A stretch of DNA of 64,000 nt from Flavipsychrobacter sp. (GTDB taxonomy: Bacteria; Bacteroidota; Bacteroidia; Chitinophagales; Chitinophagaceae): the NCBI GenBank assembly GCA_024508935.1, contig JANINW010000036.1, positions 29,765 through 93,764 of the forward strand. The letters are read 5' to 3'. The stretch's first letter is position 1, and the number at the start of each line of letters is the position of its first letter. A model generated the notes under the pieces. That model searched no databases and was not told where the DNA came from. It worked only from the letters and a program-made list of their open reading frames with translations. Shown here piece after piece: positions 1-7,427 of the stretch. The position numbers and the translations under genes were made by a program.

Positions 1-366
1 ATCGCGCAGGTCTACCCTGTCCAGCAAGGCCATTGCATCTATTTTCCGGTTGTACAGGCCCGCAAAAAGGTCTATGATCTGCACCAGGTTCAGGTTAGGA
101 TAGTACCCTGCCGCCTGCAGCTGCACCCCTATGATATTTTTTATAGCCTGCGCATGTGTGTCGAGATTCATACCATCTACCCACACCTCTCCTGCCGTTT
201 TCTCACGCAGTGTTTCAATGATCTCCAGCGTGGTGGTCTTGCCTGCACCATTGGGGCCCAGCAAGCCAAATATCTCACCCTGCCTTACTTCAAAACTCAA
301 TCCTTTCACGGCAGTGAAATCACCATATTTTTTAACCAGTCCTTTTACACTGATGATATTATCCAT
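1..366 (-). CDS. ABC transporter ATP-binding protein (partial, N-terminal 122 residues)
   Basis: The gene starts with ATG at 366 and runs off the left edge, so only the first 122 codons are visible. The N-terminus is typical of ABC-2 export ATPases: a short strand, then Walker A GPNGAGKT at residues 37-44, followed by a Q-loop region around residues 80-85. The Walker B and signature motifs lie outside the window. The protein would hydrolyse ATP at the inner membrane to drive an ABC-2 permease, probably encoded just left of the window. The ABC-2 permease at 35068 is too far away to be assumed its partner. The family call is firm; the substrate cannot be inferred. Confidence 0.9.
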   Translation of the reverse strand, partial: MDNIISVKGLVKKYGDFTAVKGLSFEVRQGEIFGLLGPNGAGKTTTLEIIETLREKTAGEVWVDGMNLDTHAQAIKNIIGVQLQAAGYYPNLNLVQIIDLFAGLYNRKIDAMALLDRVDLRD

Positions 367-383
367 ACGCTAATGTAGTTAAA

Positions 384-1340
384 TCACTTTTCTATTAAAA
401 AACAACTGCGGTGCAGCCTGCCCTGGAAATCGAAAGGCGTGGTGGCATTGGTAATGTCCTGTATATGTGGCGTGGGTATACTATCACGATCCAGCACAAA
501 GCCACGGTAATTATTACTAAAGTATATCCTGCCACCTTCCGTACAACCTTTCAGTAACTGCTTTAGCAGCCATACATGGTCACGCTGCACATCAAAAGTA
601 TCTTCCATGCGCTTGCTATTGGAAAATGTAGGTGGATCGCAGATAATGAGGTCGAAAGTGTTGACGGGGATATTCTTTATCACCTCCATCACATCGTCAT
701 GTACAAATTCGTGCTTCTCATCGTTATACAGCTTATTATACTGCATATTGCGCTTGGCCCAGTTCAGGTAGGTTTTTGACAGGTCTACAGAAGTAACGCT
801 GGCAGCCCCGCCGTGTGCTGCATATACGCTGAAGGAGCCGGTATAGCAAAATAGGTTCAGCACCCGTTTATCTTTGGCTTCCTCTCGCACCATATTGCGG
901 GTAATACGGTGATCGAGAAATAAGCCTGTATCCAGGTAGTCGGTCAGGTTGATGATAAAACTTAAACCGCCCTCCGGTACAATGCGCTCTACTTTCTGCT
1001 CTGCAAATTTCTCATACTGCCCCTGCCTGCCCGCTTTGCGCTGCCGCTGTTTCATGAAGATATTAGCAGCATCAATATCCAGCACCCTGGCTATCACATC
1101 CTTGCATGCCTGCAGCCAGGCTTCATGCTCTTCATCTTCCATACCATGCCGGCGTTTGTATTCTGCCGCATGTACCACATCATTATATAGTTCTATGGCA
1201 AAGGGGAATTCGGGCAGATCGTGGTCGTAAAAGCGATAACAGGCCACATCCTGCCTGCGCGCCAGCTTACTGTAATGTTTGAACATCTTTGAAAGACGGT
1301 TCTCAAACATCTGCAGCTTATTAGAAAAATCGTAGGTCAT
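384..1340 (-). CDS. Stand-alone RlmK-type class I SAM-dependent rRNA methyltransferase
   Basis: The 318-residue protein resembles the C-terminal half of E. coli RlmKL, the part that makes 7-methylguanosine at 23S rRNA position 2069. Visible marks are the RNA-binding-like N-terminal part (residues 10-110, including CYRFYD and DLPEF), the motif NLTDYLDTGLFLDHR near 131-145, SAM motif I NLFCYTGSF (162-170), the acidic VDLS (185-188) and the catalytic-loop motif DPPTFSNSKRM (235-245). It lacks the THUMP and RlmL methyltransferase domains of the fused enzyme, so it should act only as the RlmK activity. Start ATG at 1340 is preceded by a promoter-like TATTTTTG (1348-1355). The exact target base is inferred from the family. 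Confidence 0.88.
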   Translation of the reverse strand: MTYDFSNKLQMFENRLSKMFKHYSKLARRQDVACYRFYDHDLPEFPFAIELYNDVVHAAEYKRRHGMEDEEHEAWLQACKDVIARVLDIDAANIFMKQRQRKAGRQGQYEKFAEQKVERIVPEGGLSFIINLTDYLDTGLFLDHRITRNMVREEAKDKRVLNLFCYTGSFSVYAAHGGAASVTSVDLSKTYLNWAKRNMQYNKLYNDEKHEFVHDDVMEVIKNIPVNTFDLIICDPPTFSNSKRMEDTFDVQRDHVWLLKQLLKGCTEGGRIYFSNNYRGFVLDRDSIPTPHIQDITNATTPFDFQGRLHRSCFLIEK

Positions 1341-1347
1341 TACAGCT

Positions 1348-1355
1348 CAAAAATA
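1348..1355 (-). promoter_or_regulatory. Promoter -7 element for the RlmK-type gene
   Basis: On the minus strand this reads TATTTTTG, a match to the Bacteroidota -7 consensus TANNTTTG, seven bases upstream of the ATG at 1340. No clear -33 TTG is visible. The mRNA would have a very short leader. Confidence 0.4.
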
Positions 1356-1407
1356 GCAGATATAAAGGCTTTTATTAAAAAATGATTTTGTGTAATATTA
1401 TTGAAGG

Positions 1408-2682
1408 ATGAAAAGGATTGTTTTGATACTAATTGCAATTAGCTTTTACGCATATACGAAAGCGACTGTTAAATTCACTCCTTCAATATTTTCAAAGCAT
1501 CTCTTCTTTGTAGGTGCCCATTCGGGTAATCTAAAAATCATTCAGCTGTACAAATTGACCGATGACATCAATAAAGCATTGTTTAACGACAGCGCATACA
1601 TCAGAGTATATTACTTAACAGATAGCTTCTATTTTGGCAGTAAAATCCTTCCCATAAAGCCCAAATACTGCCTGCAATACAGAAATTCTCTATTTCAAGA
1701 TTTTGCAACTGAAGACGAAATACTAAACACAACAAGCAGACACGAGGCTCTCAGTCTTTTTTGTAATGACTGGAACATTGACGTTGAAGAGTGTATTAAG
1801 CTCATCTATTATGGCCTTAAGCATCACGACTTTATTGAAAATGAGCAAAAATTGTTGTTAGCTAAAACAGAACTTGGCTATACAAAACTCAATGACATTT
1901 ATAGTCCTAATATTTATGGCGAAGGATTGGCACAATCTTCACAATTTGATTTTAGATACAGTATCCCAAAGACGATAATTGATAGTATTTTATCAATAAA
2001 CATGTCCGAAATACAGCCTTTTACAAATCAAAAAGCCTATCGTCGCTGGACAGTATCGATGCCCGCTTCATTTGGGAAAATTGACTATTATATTCAGAAT
2101 AATAAATACTTTGTTTATCGTGTGACAGGGGATAAGAACAAATGGTGCTACGATTGCCTGGATAATTGGAAGGAGCGCTTAAAGGACACATCTGGTATCG
2201 CACTTTTCAGTTTAAACTATATAGCTGATATTATCGGAGACGGAGAAGACAATTATATTATCTCTACCGGGGATAGTTTTTATCACTACATGGTTTCAAC
2301 AAATAAATTAAACGGCCCATATCTTTTCCCTCTTTTAGATGTGCCTAGTTGGAGCTTTACTAGTTTTAACGAAAAATTGGAGCATTCAAACGATACATTC
2401 ACTTTACATGCTAGAATGTGGTCATTAGGTGACTACGATATAAAATATGTCTCTTCTTTCCAATCAGTTTTTATAGACAGCAATTCTATAGATGTAGGAG
2501 TCAAACAATATATCAATCAGCAGAAAGAGGAAGGTAAAAAACAAGATTCCATTCACAAACAGAAGGTAGCATTAATAAAAAACATTGTTCAAAAACAAAA
2601 AAGCAAGCAGTGTCAGATGCTTGCTTTAATTAGTATCGTATTATTCTTAAACGCCTTTCTTATCTGGCGCAGCAGGAAATAA
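1408..2682 (+). CDS. AT-rich orphan: secreted, C-terminally anchored protein of unknown function
   Basis: The 424-residue protein is not one I recognise. It starts with a signal peptide (residues 1-19, ending TKA) and ends with a hydrophobic segment (about 403-419) followed by the basic tail WRSRK, so it is probably exported and held in the inner membrane with most of the chain in the periplasm. A CYDC motif lies near residue 250. A charged Lys/Gln-rich stretch precedes the C-terminal segment. The DNA is visibly richer in A and T than the flanking genes, with many ATA, AAT and TTA codons, which suggests relaxed selection or horizontal origin. Its stop codon abuts the stop of the next gene on the other strand with no base between. 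Confidence 0.75.
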   Translation: MKRIVLILIAISFYAYTKATVKFTPSIFSKHLFFVGAHSGNLKIIQLYKLTDDINKALFNDSAYIRVYYLTDSFYFGSKILPIKPKYCLQYRNSLFQDFATEDEILNTTSRHEALSLFCNDWNIDVEECIKLIYYGLKHHDFIENEQKLLLAKTELGYTKLNDIYSPNIYGEGLAQSSQFDFRYSIPKTIIDSILSINMSEIQPFTNQKAYRRWTVSMPASFGKIDYYIQNNKYFVYRVTGDKNKWCYDCLDNWKERLKDTSGIALFSLNYIADIIGDGEDNYIISTGDSFYHYMVSTNKLNGPYLFPLLDVPSWSFTSFNEKLEHSNDTFTLHARMWSLGDYDIKYVSSFQSVFIDSNSIDVGVKQYINQQKEEGKKQDSIHKQKVALIKNIVQKQKSKQCQMLALISIVLFLNAFLIWRSRK

Positions 2683-3324
2683 TTATTTCACATAGCTCAC
2701 GCGCTTGGCAGCGGCGGGCTGGTAATACGGCTTTTTATTATGCGGCAGTTTTGCGTCTAGTTTTGCAGCTTCTGCACTATCCGGTTTGGCAAATGCATAG
2801 TCTTTACGGTAAATAAGTTCATCTACCTGGTAATCCTCCTCGCGTGTCATGGCTCCATTGTCGGCATCGTAATATACCCAGCTGCCATGGCGCATAGTGC
2901 CGCGCTCTGTAGGTATTACCCGCAGGCTCTGCACACCGCTTACAGGGTCTTCTACCATAAAGGTATCATTGGCCCTTGAGGGGTTCAATCCACGGTAATG
3001 GCCTATACAGGTAAGATGGCCTTTATCATAATATTTGGCTTCGCCGTCCAGTACATTGTTCTTAAAAGTCTCTATGGCTACAAGATCACCATCGGCATCC
3101 ATTTTATACCACTGTCCTGCTTTATCGCCATGTTCATACAAGCCAAACTCACTGGAAGAGCTCTCCCCCATACGGGCCGGCTGCGAAAACACCCAGGTAC
3201 CGTGGCGTTTGCCGCGCGCATCGAACTGGTTTACAGGCTTGGCTGCAGGCTGTACTGCTGCATTCTGGGCATAAGCACCGGCGGCAGCTAAAACAAAGGA
3301 TAATATAAAAGCGTATTTTCTCAT
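2683..3324 (-). CDS. Secreted MORN/YwqK-like repeat protein
   Basis: The 213-residue product has a signal peptide (residues 1-19, ending AYA) and repeats of the kind G-x-W-x-x-Y/F plus 'hG-x-x-h-Y-Y' (for example RHGTWVF, KAGQWYKMD, LDGEAKYYD, RHGSWVYYD), as in MORN and YwqK-like proteins. These repeats usually form short beta-hairpins used for binding; no catalytic residues are visible. YwqK relatives are sometimes called antitoxins, but no toxin gene lies nearby and the protein is exported, so that name should not be carried over. It starts seven bases after the Fe-S gene (3331-3675) stops, so the two may be cotranscribed. Confidence 0.7.
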   Translation of the reverse strand: MRKYAFILSFVLAAAGAYAQNAAVQPAAKPVNQFDARGKRHGTWVFSQPARMGESSSSEFGLYEHGDKAGQWYKMDADGDLVAIETFKNNVLDGEAKYYDKGHLTCIGHYRGLNPSRANDTFMVEDPVSGVQSLRVIPTERGTMRHGSWVYYDADNGAMTREEDYQVDELIYRKDYAFAKPDSAEAAKLDAKLPHNKKPYYQPAAAKRVSYVK

Positions 3325-3330
3325 TATAAA

Positions 3331-3675
3331 TTATACCGCAAACGAGGTTCCGCAACCGCAGGTACTGCTTGCATTTGGATTTTTAAACACAAAGCCCCGT
3401 GCATTCAAACCGTCCTGGTAGTCTACTTCCATACCATGCAGGTATATGCCATGGGCATTTTTCATCAGCACCGGTATACCTTCCATATCGTACACCGAAT
3501 CATCTTCTTCTTTTTTATCAAAACCCAATATATAGCTCAGTCCCGAACAGCCGCCGCCCTTTACCCCTATACGCAGGTACTGTCCTGCTTCAAATCCGGG
3601 TTCGCTCATCAGCCTTTTTACTTCGGCCACAGCGTTTGCAGACAACTTCAGCGGAGCTTCTAATACTGTATTCAT
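3331..3675 (-). CDS. A-type iron-sulfur cluster carrier protein (IscA/ErpA/SufA family)
   Basis: The 114-residue protein has the length and the three conserved cysteines of A-type carriers: C43 in GGGCSGL and C106/C108 in the terminal STCGCGTSF. Members accept [2Fe-2S] or [4Fe-4S] clusters from the assembly scaffold in the cytoplasm and pass them to apo-enzymes. Sequence alone does not separate ErpA, IscA and SufA, so no symbol is given. No other suf or isc gene is in the window. It begins 164 bases from frr, which runs in the opposite direction. The family assignment is secure. Confidence 0.93.
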   Translation of the reverse strand: MNTVLEAPLKLSANAVAEVKRLMSEPGFEAGQYLRIGVKGGGCSGLSYILGFDKKEEDDSVYDMEGIPVLMKNAHGIYLHGMEVDYQDGLNARGFVFKNPNASSTCGCGTSFAV

Positions 3676-3807
3676 TAATATTCAATAATTTAAGCAAATT
3701 TACCACAGTAGCGCCCCTTGTCCAAAAACAGACTGTTAAAGTGGTATTGACAGTATTGATAAATATATAGATAAACGCCTGTTTATCCTATCTTGCGTAA
3801 CATTTTT

Positions 3808-3815
3808 TACATTTG
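3808..3815 (+). promoter_or_regulatory. Promoter -7 element for frr
   Basis: The sequence TACATTTG matches TANNTTTG and lies 23 bases before the frr ATG at 3839. A weak TTTA stands about 22 bases upstream at the -33 position. This gives a short leader of roughly 17 bases. Confidence 0.45.
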
Positions 3816-3838
3816 CACACTGTAAATTTTAACAAAGC

Positions 3839-4402
3839 ATGAGCGAGGTAATAGACATGATCATAGACGAGGCTGCGCAGTCTATGAAAAAAGCCATTAG
3901 CCATTTAGAAACGGAACTTTCACGTATACGTGCCGGCAAGGCCAACCCCCAGATACTGGATGGCGTATTTGTAGATTATTACGGCGCATCTACCCAGCTG
4001 GCACAGGTAGCTAATATCACTACACCTGATGCCCGCACTCTATCTATACAGCCTTGGGAGAAAAACATGCTGGGCCCCATTGAAAAAGCTATAATAGCAT
4101 CTAACATAGGATTGAACCCGCAAAGCGATGGTAATATCATCCGCCTGTTTCTGCCACCACTTACAGAAGAACGCCGTAAAGAACTGGTAAAGAAGGTAAA
4201 CGGAGAAGGTGAGCAGGCCAAAGTATCTGTGCGCAGCATACGCCGCGACAGCATTGAAGAAATAAAGAAAGAACAAAAGAACGGCCTAAGCGAAGATGCG
4301 GCAAAGGATGCAGAAGGACGCATACAGGGCATTACCGATAAATATATAGCCCTGGTAGACCAGCATTGTAAAGACAAGGACAAAGAAATAATGACCATAT
4401 AA
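3839..4402 (+). CDS. frr: Ribosome recycling factor
   Basis: The 187-residue protein is full length for the family. It shows the usual N-terminal helix (LETELSRIRAGKANPQILD, residues 23-41), the central YYGASTQLAQVANIT segment near residues 48-62 and the C-terminal helices with RSIRRDS and the terminal KDKEIMTI. After termination it works with EF-G to split post-termination 70S ribosomes and free the mRNA. It is a single-gene unit here: its own promoter-like site upstream and an intrinsic terminator four bases after the stop. In many bacteria frr follows pyrH; that arrangement is absent. Confidence 0.97.
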   Translation: MSEVIDMIIDEAAQSMKKAISHLETELSRIRAGKANPQILDGVFVDYYGASTQLAQVANITTPDARTLSIQPWEKNMLGPIEKAIIASNIGLNPQSDGNIIRLFLPPLTEERRKELVKKVNGEGEQAKVSVRSIRRDSIEEIKKEQKNGLSEDAAKDAEGRIQGITDKYIALVDQHCKDKDKEIMTI

Positions 4403-4405
4403 CCG

Positions 4406-4430
4406 AAAGCCCGTTGTTACGGGCTTTTTG
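4406..4430 (+). terminator. Intrinsic terminator of frr
   Basis: An eight-base stem AAAGCCCG / CGGGCTTT with a six-base loop is followed by a T run (4425-4429). It begins four bases after the frr stop codon. Confidence 0.85.
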
Positions 4431-4441
4431 TATTTGAGAAA

Positions 4442-5341
4442 ATGAAAGAGTGGCAGAACCAGGTATTACTCCTATTCTCTATACCGATATACGCGGTACT
4501 CATTCCGCTTGAAATAATACTGAGCAATTACAGGCACCGCAAATTTTATGGCTGGAAAGAAACCGCCATGAATGTATACCTCAATCTGCTGAATGCCGGC
4601 ATAGACCTGCTGCTGCGCGGCTTTGCACTGGCAGTGCTGATATTCGCATCACAATACGCCCTCAACCTGCATTTGTCGCCGGTTTGGTATTGGGGCCTGT
4701 TGTTCATTTGTGAAGATTTCCTTTTTTGGCTGGAACATTATGTAGACCACAGCGTACGCCTTTTCTGGGCAGTGCATGTTACCCACCACAGCAGCGAAGA
4801 GTATAACCTCAGCACCGGCTTCCGCTCTTCGGTATTCATGCCTTTTTACCGGTATATGTATTTTATACCGCTGGCCCTGCTTGGCTTTGCACCTATAGAT
4901 ATACTATTTATGTATGCATTAACCCAAACCTACGGCATACTGGTACATACCCAGGCTATAAAGAAGCTGCCCCGCTGGATAGAGTATATTTTTGTAACGC
5001 CATCGCACCACAGAGTACACCATGCCAGCAATGCTCCTTACCTTGATAAGAACATGGGTATGGCGCTTATAATATGGGACAGGATGTTTGGCACCTTTGC
5101 GGCCGAGATGCCTGAAGAACCGCCCCGCTATGGCCTAACCACTCCACTGGACAATGCACACCACCCCGTAAACATAGTGCTGCACGAATGGAAAAGCATA
5201 GGCAAAGACCTGAAGCAAAAAATAAGCTGGAAACAAAAACTAGGCTACCTCTTTCAACCACCGGGCTGGAGCCACGATGGCAGCAAGAAAACTTCAAGAC
5301 AGTTAAGGGCTGAGTGGAAAAAGAATATGCAGGGCAGGTAA
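4442..5341 (+). CDS. Fatty acid hydroxylase / sterol desaturase-like membrane protein
   Basis: The 299-residue protein has several membrane segments (about 9-28, 55-75, 80-97, 131-165) and the clustered histidines of the di-iron fatty acid hydroxylase superfamily: HYVDH (99-103), HVTHH (112-116), a later H169 and SHHRVHH (188-194). Members use O2 and two iron atoms to hydroxylate or desaturate lipids or carotenoid-like substrates at the membrane. Which lipid is modified here cannot be read from the sequence. The last 80 residues are hydrophilic and basic. Its stop codon lies directly against the stop of the DUF2147 gene on the other strand. Family assignment is strong, substrate unknown. Confidence 0.9.
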   Translation: MKEWQNQVLLLFSIPIYAVLIPLEIILSNYRHRKFYGWKETAMNVYLNLLNAGIDLLLRGFALAVLIFASQYALNLHLSPVWYWGLLFICEDFLFWLEHYVDHSVRLFWAVHVTHHSSEEYNLSTGFRSSVFMPFYRYMYFIPLALLGFAPIDILFMYALTQTYGILVHTQAIKKLPRWIEYIFVTPSHHRVHHASNAPYLDKNMGMALIIWDRMFGTFAAEMPEEPPRYGLTTPLDNAHHPVNIVLHEWKSIGKDLKQKISWKQKLGYLFQPPGWSHDGSKKTSRQLRAEWKKNMQGR

Positions 5342-5785
5342 CTATTCTGCCAGTGTCCAGGTAGTAGTACGGCCTAATAAGGATATACCTACATAGCCGC
5401 GTACATCCAGCGACTTCCCGTTATGCTTTATTTTACAGGAGTAGGTTTTGCCATTTTTAGGATCGTAGATAGTGCCATCATCATAGGTATTGCTGCCCGC
5501 CTTTTCAAAACCCTTTAATATCAGCAAACCCAGTATGGGTTGTGTACGCTTCTTAGCATCGGGGTTGTTCTCATCTATTTTAGGCTTGCCATTCTTATCC
5601 GGCTCTTTCAGCCAGATGATCTTGCCATAGAATTTGCTATCCTTGGCCCTGTATACCTGTATTTTAGCTGTCTTCTCTTCATTAAACCAGATGTGCTCTA
5701 TGGCATCGGTTTGAGCCATAGCTGCTATCCTGCTAAAAAGGAAAAAGACAAACAGCAATAAATGCAGCAGATATTTACGAGCCAT
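5342..5785 (-). CDS. DUF2147 family exported protein
   Basis: The 147-residue protein has a signal peptide (about residues 1-24, ending AMA) and a mature part matching DUF2147: EHIWFNEEKTAKIQVY, FYGKIIWLKEP, then ILGLLILKGF and a DGTIYDPKNGKTYSCKI segment, ending TTWTLAE. DUF2147 proteins are small beta-rich periplasmic or extracellular proteins of unknown biochemical role, common in Bacteroidota and Proteobacteria. The gene is convergent with the hydroxylase-like gene, with no intervening base, and lies 48 bases after the head-GIN gene, possibly in one transcript. Confidence 0.85.
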   Translation of the reverse strand: MARKYLLHLLLFVFFLFSRIAAMAQTDAIEHIWFNEEKTAKIQVYRAKDSKFYGKIIWLKEPDKNGKPKIDENNPDAKKRTQPILGLLILKGFEKAGSNTYDDGTIYDPKNGKTYSCKIKHNGKSLDVRGYVGISLLGRTTTWTLAE

Positions 5786-5833
5786 AAAAAAGCGGTTGGT
5801 ACTACCTAATTTACAATATTCCGGCTGAAAAGT

Positions 5834-6565
5834 TTATTCGCCTGCTTTATTGATACTGCCTACACCACTTATTTTGGATGTCACTTCAGGGTTTCCCTGG
5901 TAAGTGATGCCGCCCGTACCGCTTACACGGGCATCCAGCCTTTTCTGCACATTGAGGCGCATATCACCCGCGCCCGATACTGAGGCCACACATGTTTGAG
6001 AAACCACATTAGAAGCTTCTACATCTCCTGCCCCTGTAACATGGTATTCAGCATTATTTGCAGTGCCTTCATTTATGTCCAGGTCACCCGCGCCTGATAT
6101 AGAAGCTTTCAGGTCATTCACATGCACCGTGTGTATCTTCACATCACCGGCACCTGTCACCTTCAGCGTAAAACTGTTTCCTTTTATATCGCCTGCTATC
6201 TCCGCATCACTTGAGCCGGCAATAGACAATCCACTTAAAGTTTTTGTAGAAATAGTAGCCACAATATCTTTATCCGATTCAAAATCTGTTTTCTTATCGG
6301 TATAGATACGCAGTGTATCGCCCGATACATCTGTTTTTATATACTCCAGTATGTTTTTATAGCCACTGAGGGTAAGCCCAGGCTGAGCGGTTTCATTAAC
6401 GTCAATAGTAATATCTAATGAAGTTGATACAGCTACTACGCTAAAAGGACCGACAGCCCTTGTATCGGTACTTTTTTCTCCATGTCCTACTACAACATTA
6501 TGCTTGCAGGCAGAAAACAGGAAAGGAGATACAGCTATGCAGGATGCAAGAATTATTTTTTTCAT
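5834..6565 (-). CDS. Head-GIN domain (DUF2807) lipoprotein
   Basis: The 243-residue protein starts with a lipoprotein signal whose lipobox is FSAC (Cys at residue 19), so it is probably a lipoprotein. The mature chain is a DUF2807 beta-solenoid: repeating rungs carry SGAGD/TGAGD turns (for example near residues 136, 155, 174 and 193), ending SGVGSINKAG. Such domains occur widely in Bacteroidota surface proteins and are suspected to help in adhesion or envelope sensing; no enzymatic role is known. It stands after the oxidase operon on the same strand, but a terminator hairpin lies between, so it is probably a separate unit. Confidence 0.88.
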   Translation of the reverse strand: MKKIILASCIAVSPFLFSACKHNVVVGHGEKSTDTRAVGPFSVVAVSTSLDITIDVNETAQPGLTLSGYKNILEYIKTDVSGDTLRIYTDKKTDFESDKDIVATISTKTLSGLSIAGSSDAEIAGDIKGNSFTLKVTGAGDVKIHTVHVNDLKASISGAGDLDINEGTANNAEYHVTGAGDVEASNVVSQTCVASVSGAGDMRLNVQKRLDARVSGTGGITYQGNPEVTSKISGVGSINKAGE

Positions 6566-6596
6566 ACAGGTGGTGGTGTGTGTTCATTAAAATAAC

Positions 6597-6617
6597 AAAA
6601 GGGCTGTATGCCCTTTT
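6597..6617 (-). terminator. Terminator overlapping the stop codon of the 70-residue protein
   Basis: The stem AAAAGGGC / GCCCTTTT has a five-base loop and is followed on the minus strand by TTTTGTTATTTT. It shares two bases with the stop codon of the gene at 6616-6828 and would end the oxidase operon transcript. Confidence 0.65.
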
Positions 6618-6828
6618 AAATACTCTTCTTATTATGCTTCCACCATACAAAGCCTACAGTGCCGAGTATGGCGAGCGGTAATGTTGCGAGATATAATATG
6701 CCTCCATTCAGTCCCTTTGCACTTTTATCATCGAGGCCGGCGGCTGTTTTTGTACACAAGGAACATCCCTGGGCCCATGCAGCAGGGGTAGTTGTTACCA
6801 GCATTAACACGATCAGCAGCTTTTTCAT
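6616..6828 (-). CDS. Small exported CxxC membrane protein at the end of the oxidase operon
   Basis: The 70-residue product has a signal peptide (residues 1-19, ending AWA), a CSLC motif just after the cleavage site (C22, C25), a short polar part (TAAGLDDKSAKGLN) and one membrane segment (about 43-63) ending in the basic tail KHNKKS. It would sit in the inner membrane with the CxxC pair in the periplasm. It follows DUF420 after 34 bases and shares its strand with SCO and the oxidase subunits, so a role in copper or thiol handling during oxidase assembly is a reasonable guess. I know no characterised relative. Confidence 0.75.
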   Translation of the reverse strand: MKKLLIVLMLVTTTPAAWAQGCSLCTKTAAGLDDKSAKGLNGGILYLATLPLAILGTVGFVWWKHNKKSI

Positions 6829-6862
6829 AATATAAAATTAGGCTAAAAACAATTATCAAACA

Positions 6863-7405
6863 TCAGGTATAATAAGGAGATATCATCAGGTACACCACTA
6901 CCCCGGTAATGCTCACATACAACCACAAAGGCCAGGTATATTTTGCCAGCTTTTTATGCTTTTCAAACTCACCGGTAAGCGAGCGGTATGCTGTATATAA
7001 TATAAACGGCAGTATAATAGCAGCCAGGAAAATATGGGTGATTAGGATAACAAAATACACATAACGGATTGCACCTTCTCCGCCAAACTTTGTATCACCC
7101 GAAAGCAGGTGGTGGGCAATGTATGATACCAGGAACAGTATAGACAATACCATAGCCGTCAGCATCATGTTCTTATGCGCCACATAATTCTTATTTTTTA
7201 TGGCAACCAGCGCGGCTATCAGCAATAATGATACGCATGAATTAATAACTGCATTGATAGCTGCAAACACGTGCACACTAAATCCAAGATCCACTTTCAA
7301 CTGTACTCTCGACAGGATAACCACTGCTGCAAATACTACGAAGGATACAGTAAGTATCAGCAGGCGGGCTTGTTTATCGTTCTTTTTTAAAACAGGACTA
7401 AGCAT
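6863..7405 (-). CDS. DUF420 family membrane protein (CtaM/YozB-like)
   Basis: The 180-residue protein is almost wholly membrane-embedded, with about five hydrophobic segments (18-36, 44-69, 80-102, 117-141, 155-175). It carries the DUF420 marks: NAVINSCVSLLLIAA with a histidine stretch HKNMML, YIAHHLLSGDTKFGG near 95-109 and HIFLAAIILPF near 123. CtaM in Staphylococcus is needed for activity of a haem-copper oxidase, and DUF420 genes commonly sit beside SCO and oxidase genes in Bacteroidota, as here. I infer an oxidase assembly role. It lies 22 bases after SCO in the operon. Confidence 0.88.
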   Translation of the reverse strand: MLSPVLKKNDKQARLLILTVSFVVFAAVVILSRVQLKVDLGFSVHVFAAINAVINSCVSLLLIAALVAIKNKNYVAHKNMMLTAMVLSILFLVSYIAHHLLSGDTKFGGEGAIRYVYFVILITHIFLAAIILPFILYTAYRSLTGEFEKHKKLAKYTWPLWLYVSITGVVVYLMISPYYT

Positions 7406-7427
7406 TATAGCTACTATTTATTCAGGT

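Noticed and set aside
2683-3324. YwqK-like repeat protein read as half of a toxin-antitoxin pair
   Set aside because: It has a signal peptide and no toxin gene lies adjacent; the neighbour is an Fe-S carrier. The repeat family name is not evidence of a toxin-antitoxin system.
5834-6565. Repeated short DNA/protein motif as a possible tandem repeat or CRISPR
   Set aside because: The repeats are coding (SGAGD-type beta-solenoid turns) with irregular spacing and no identical DNA units or spacers.
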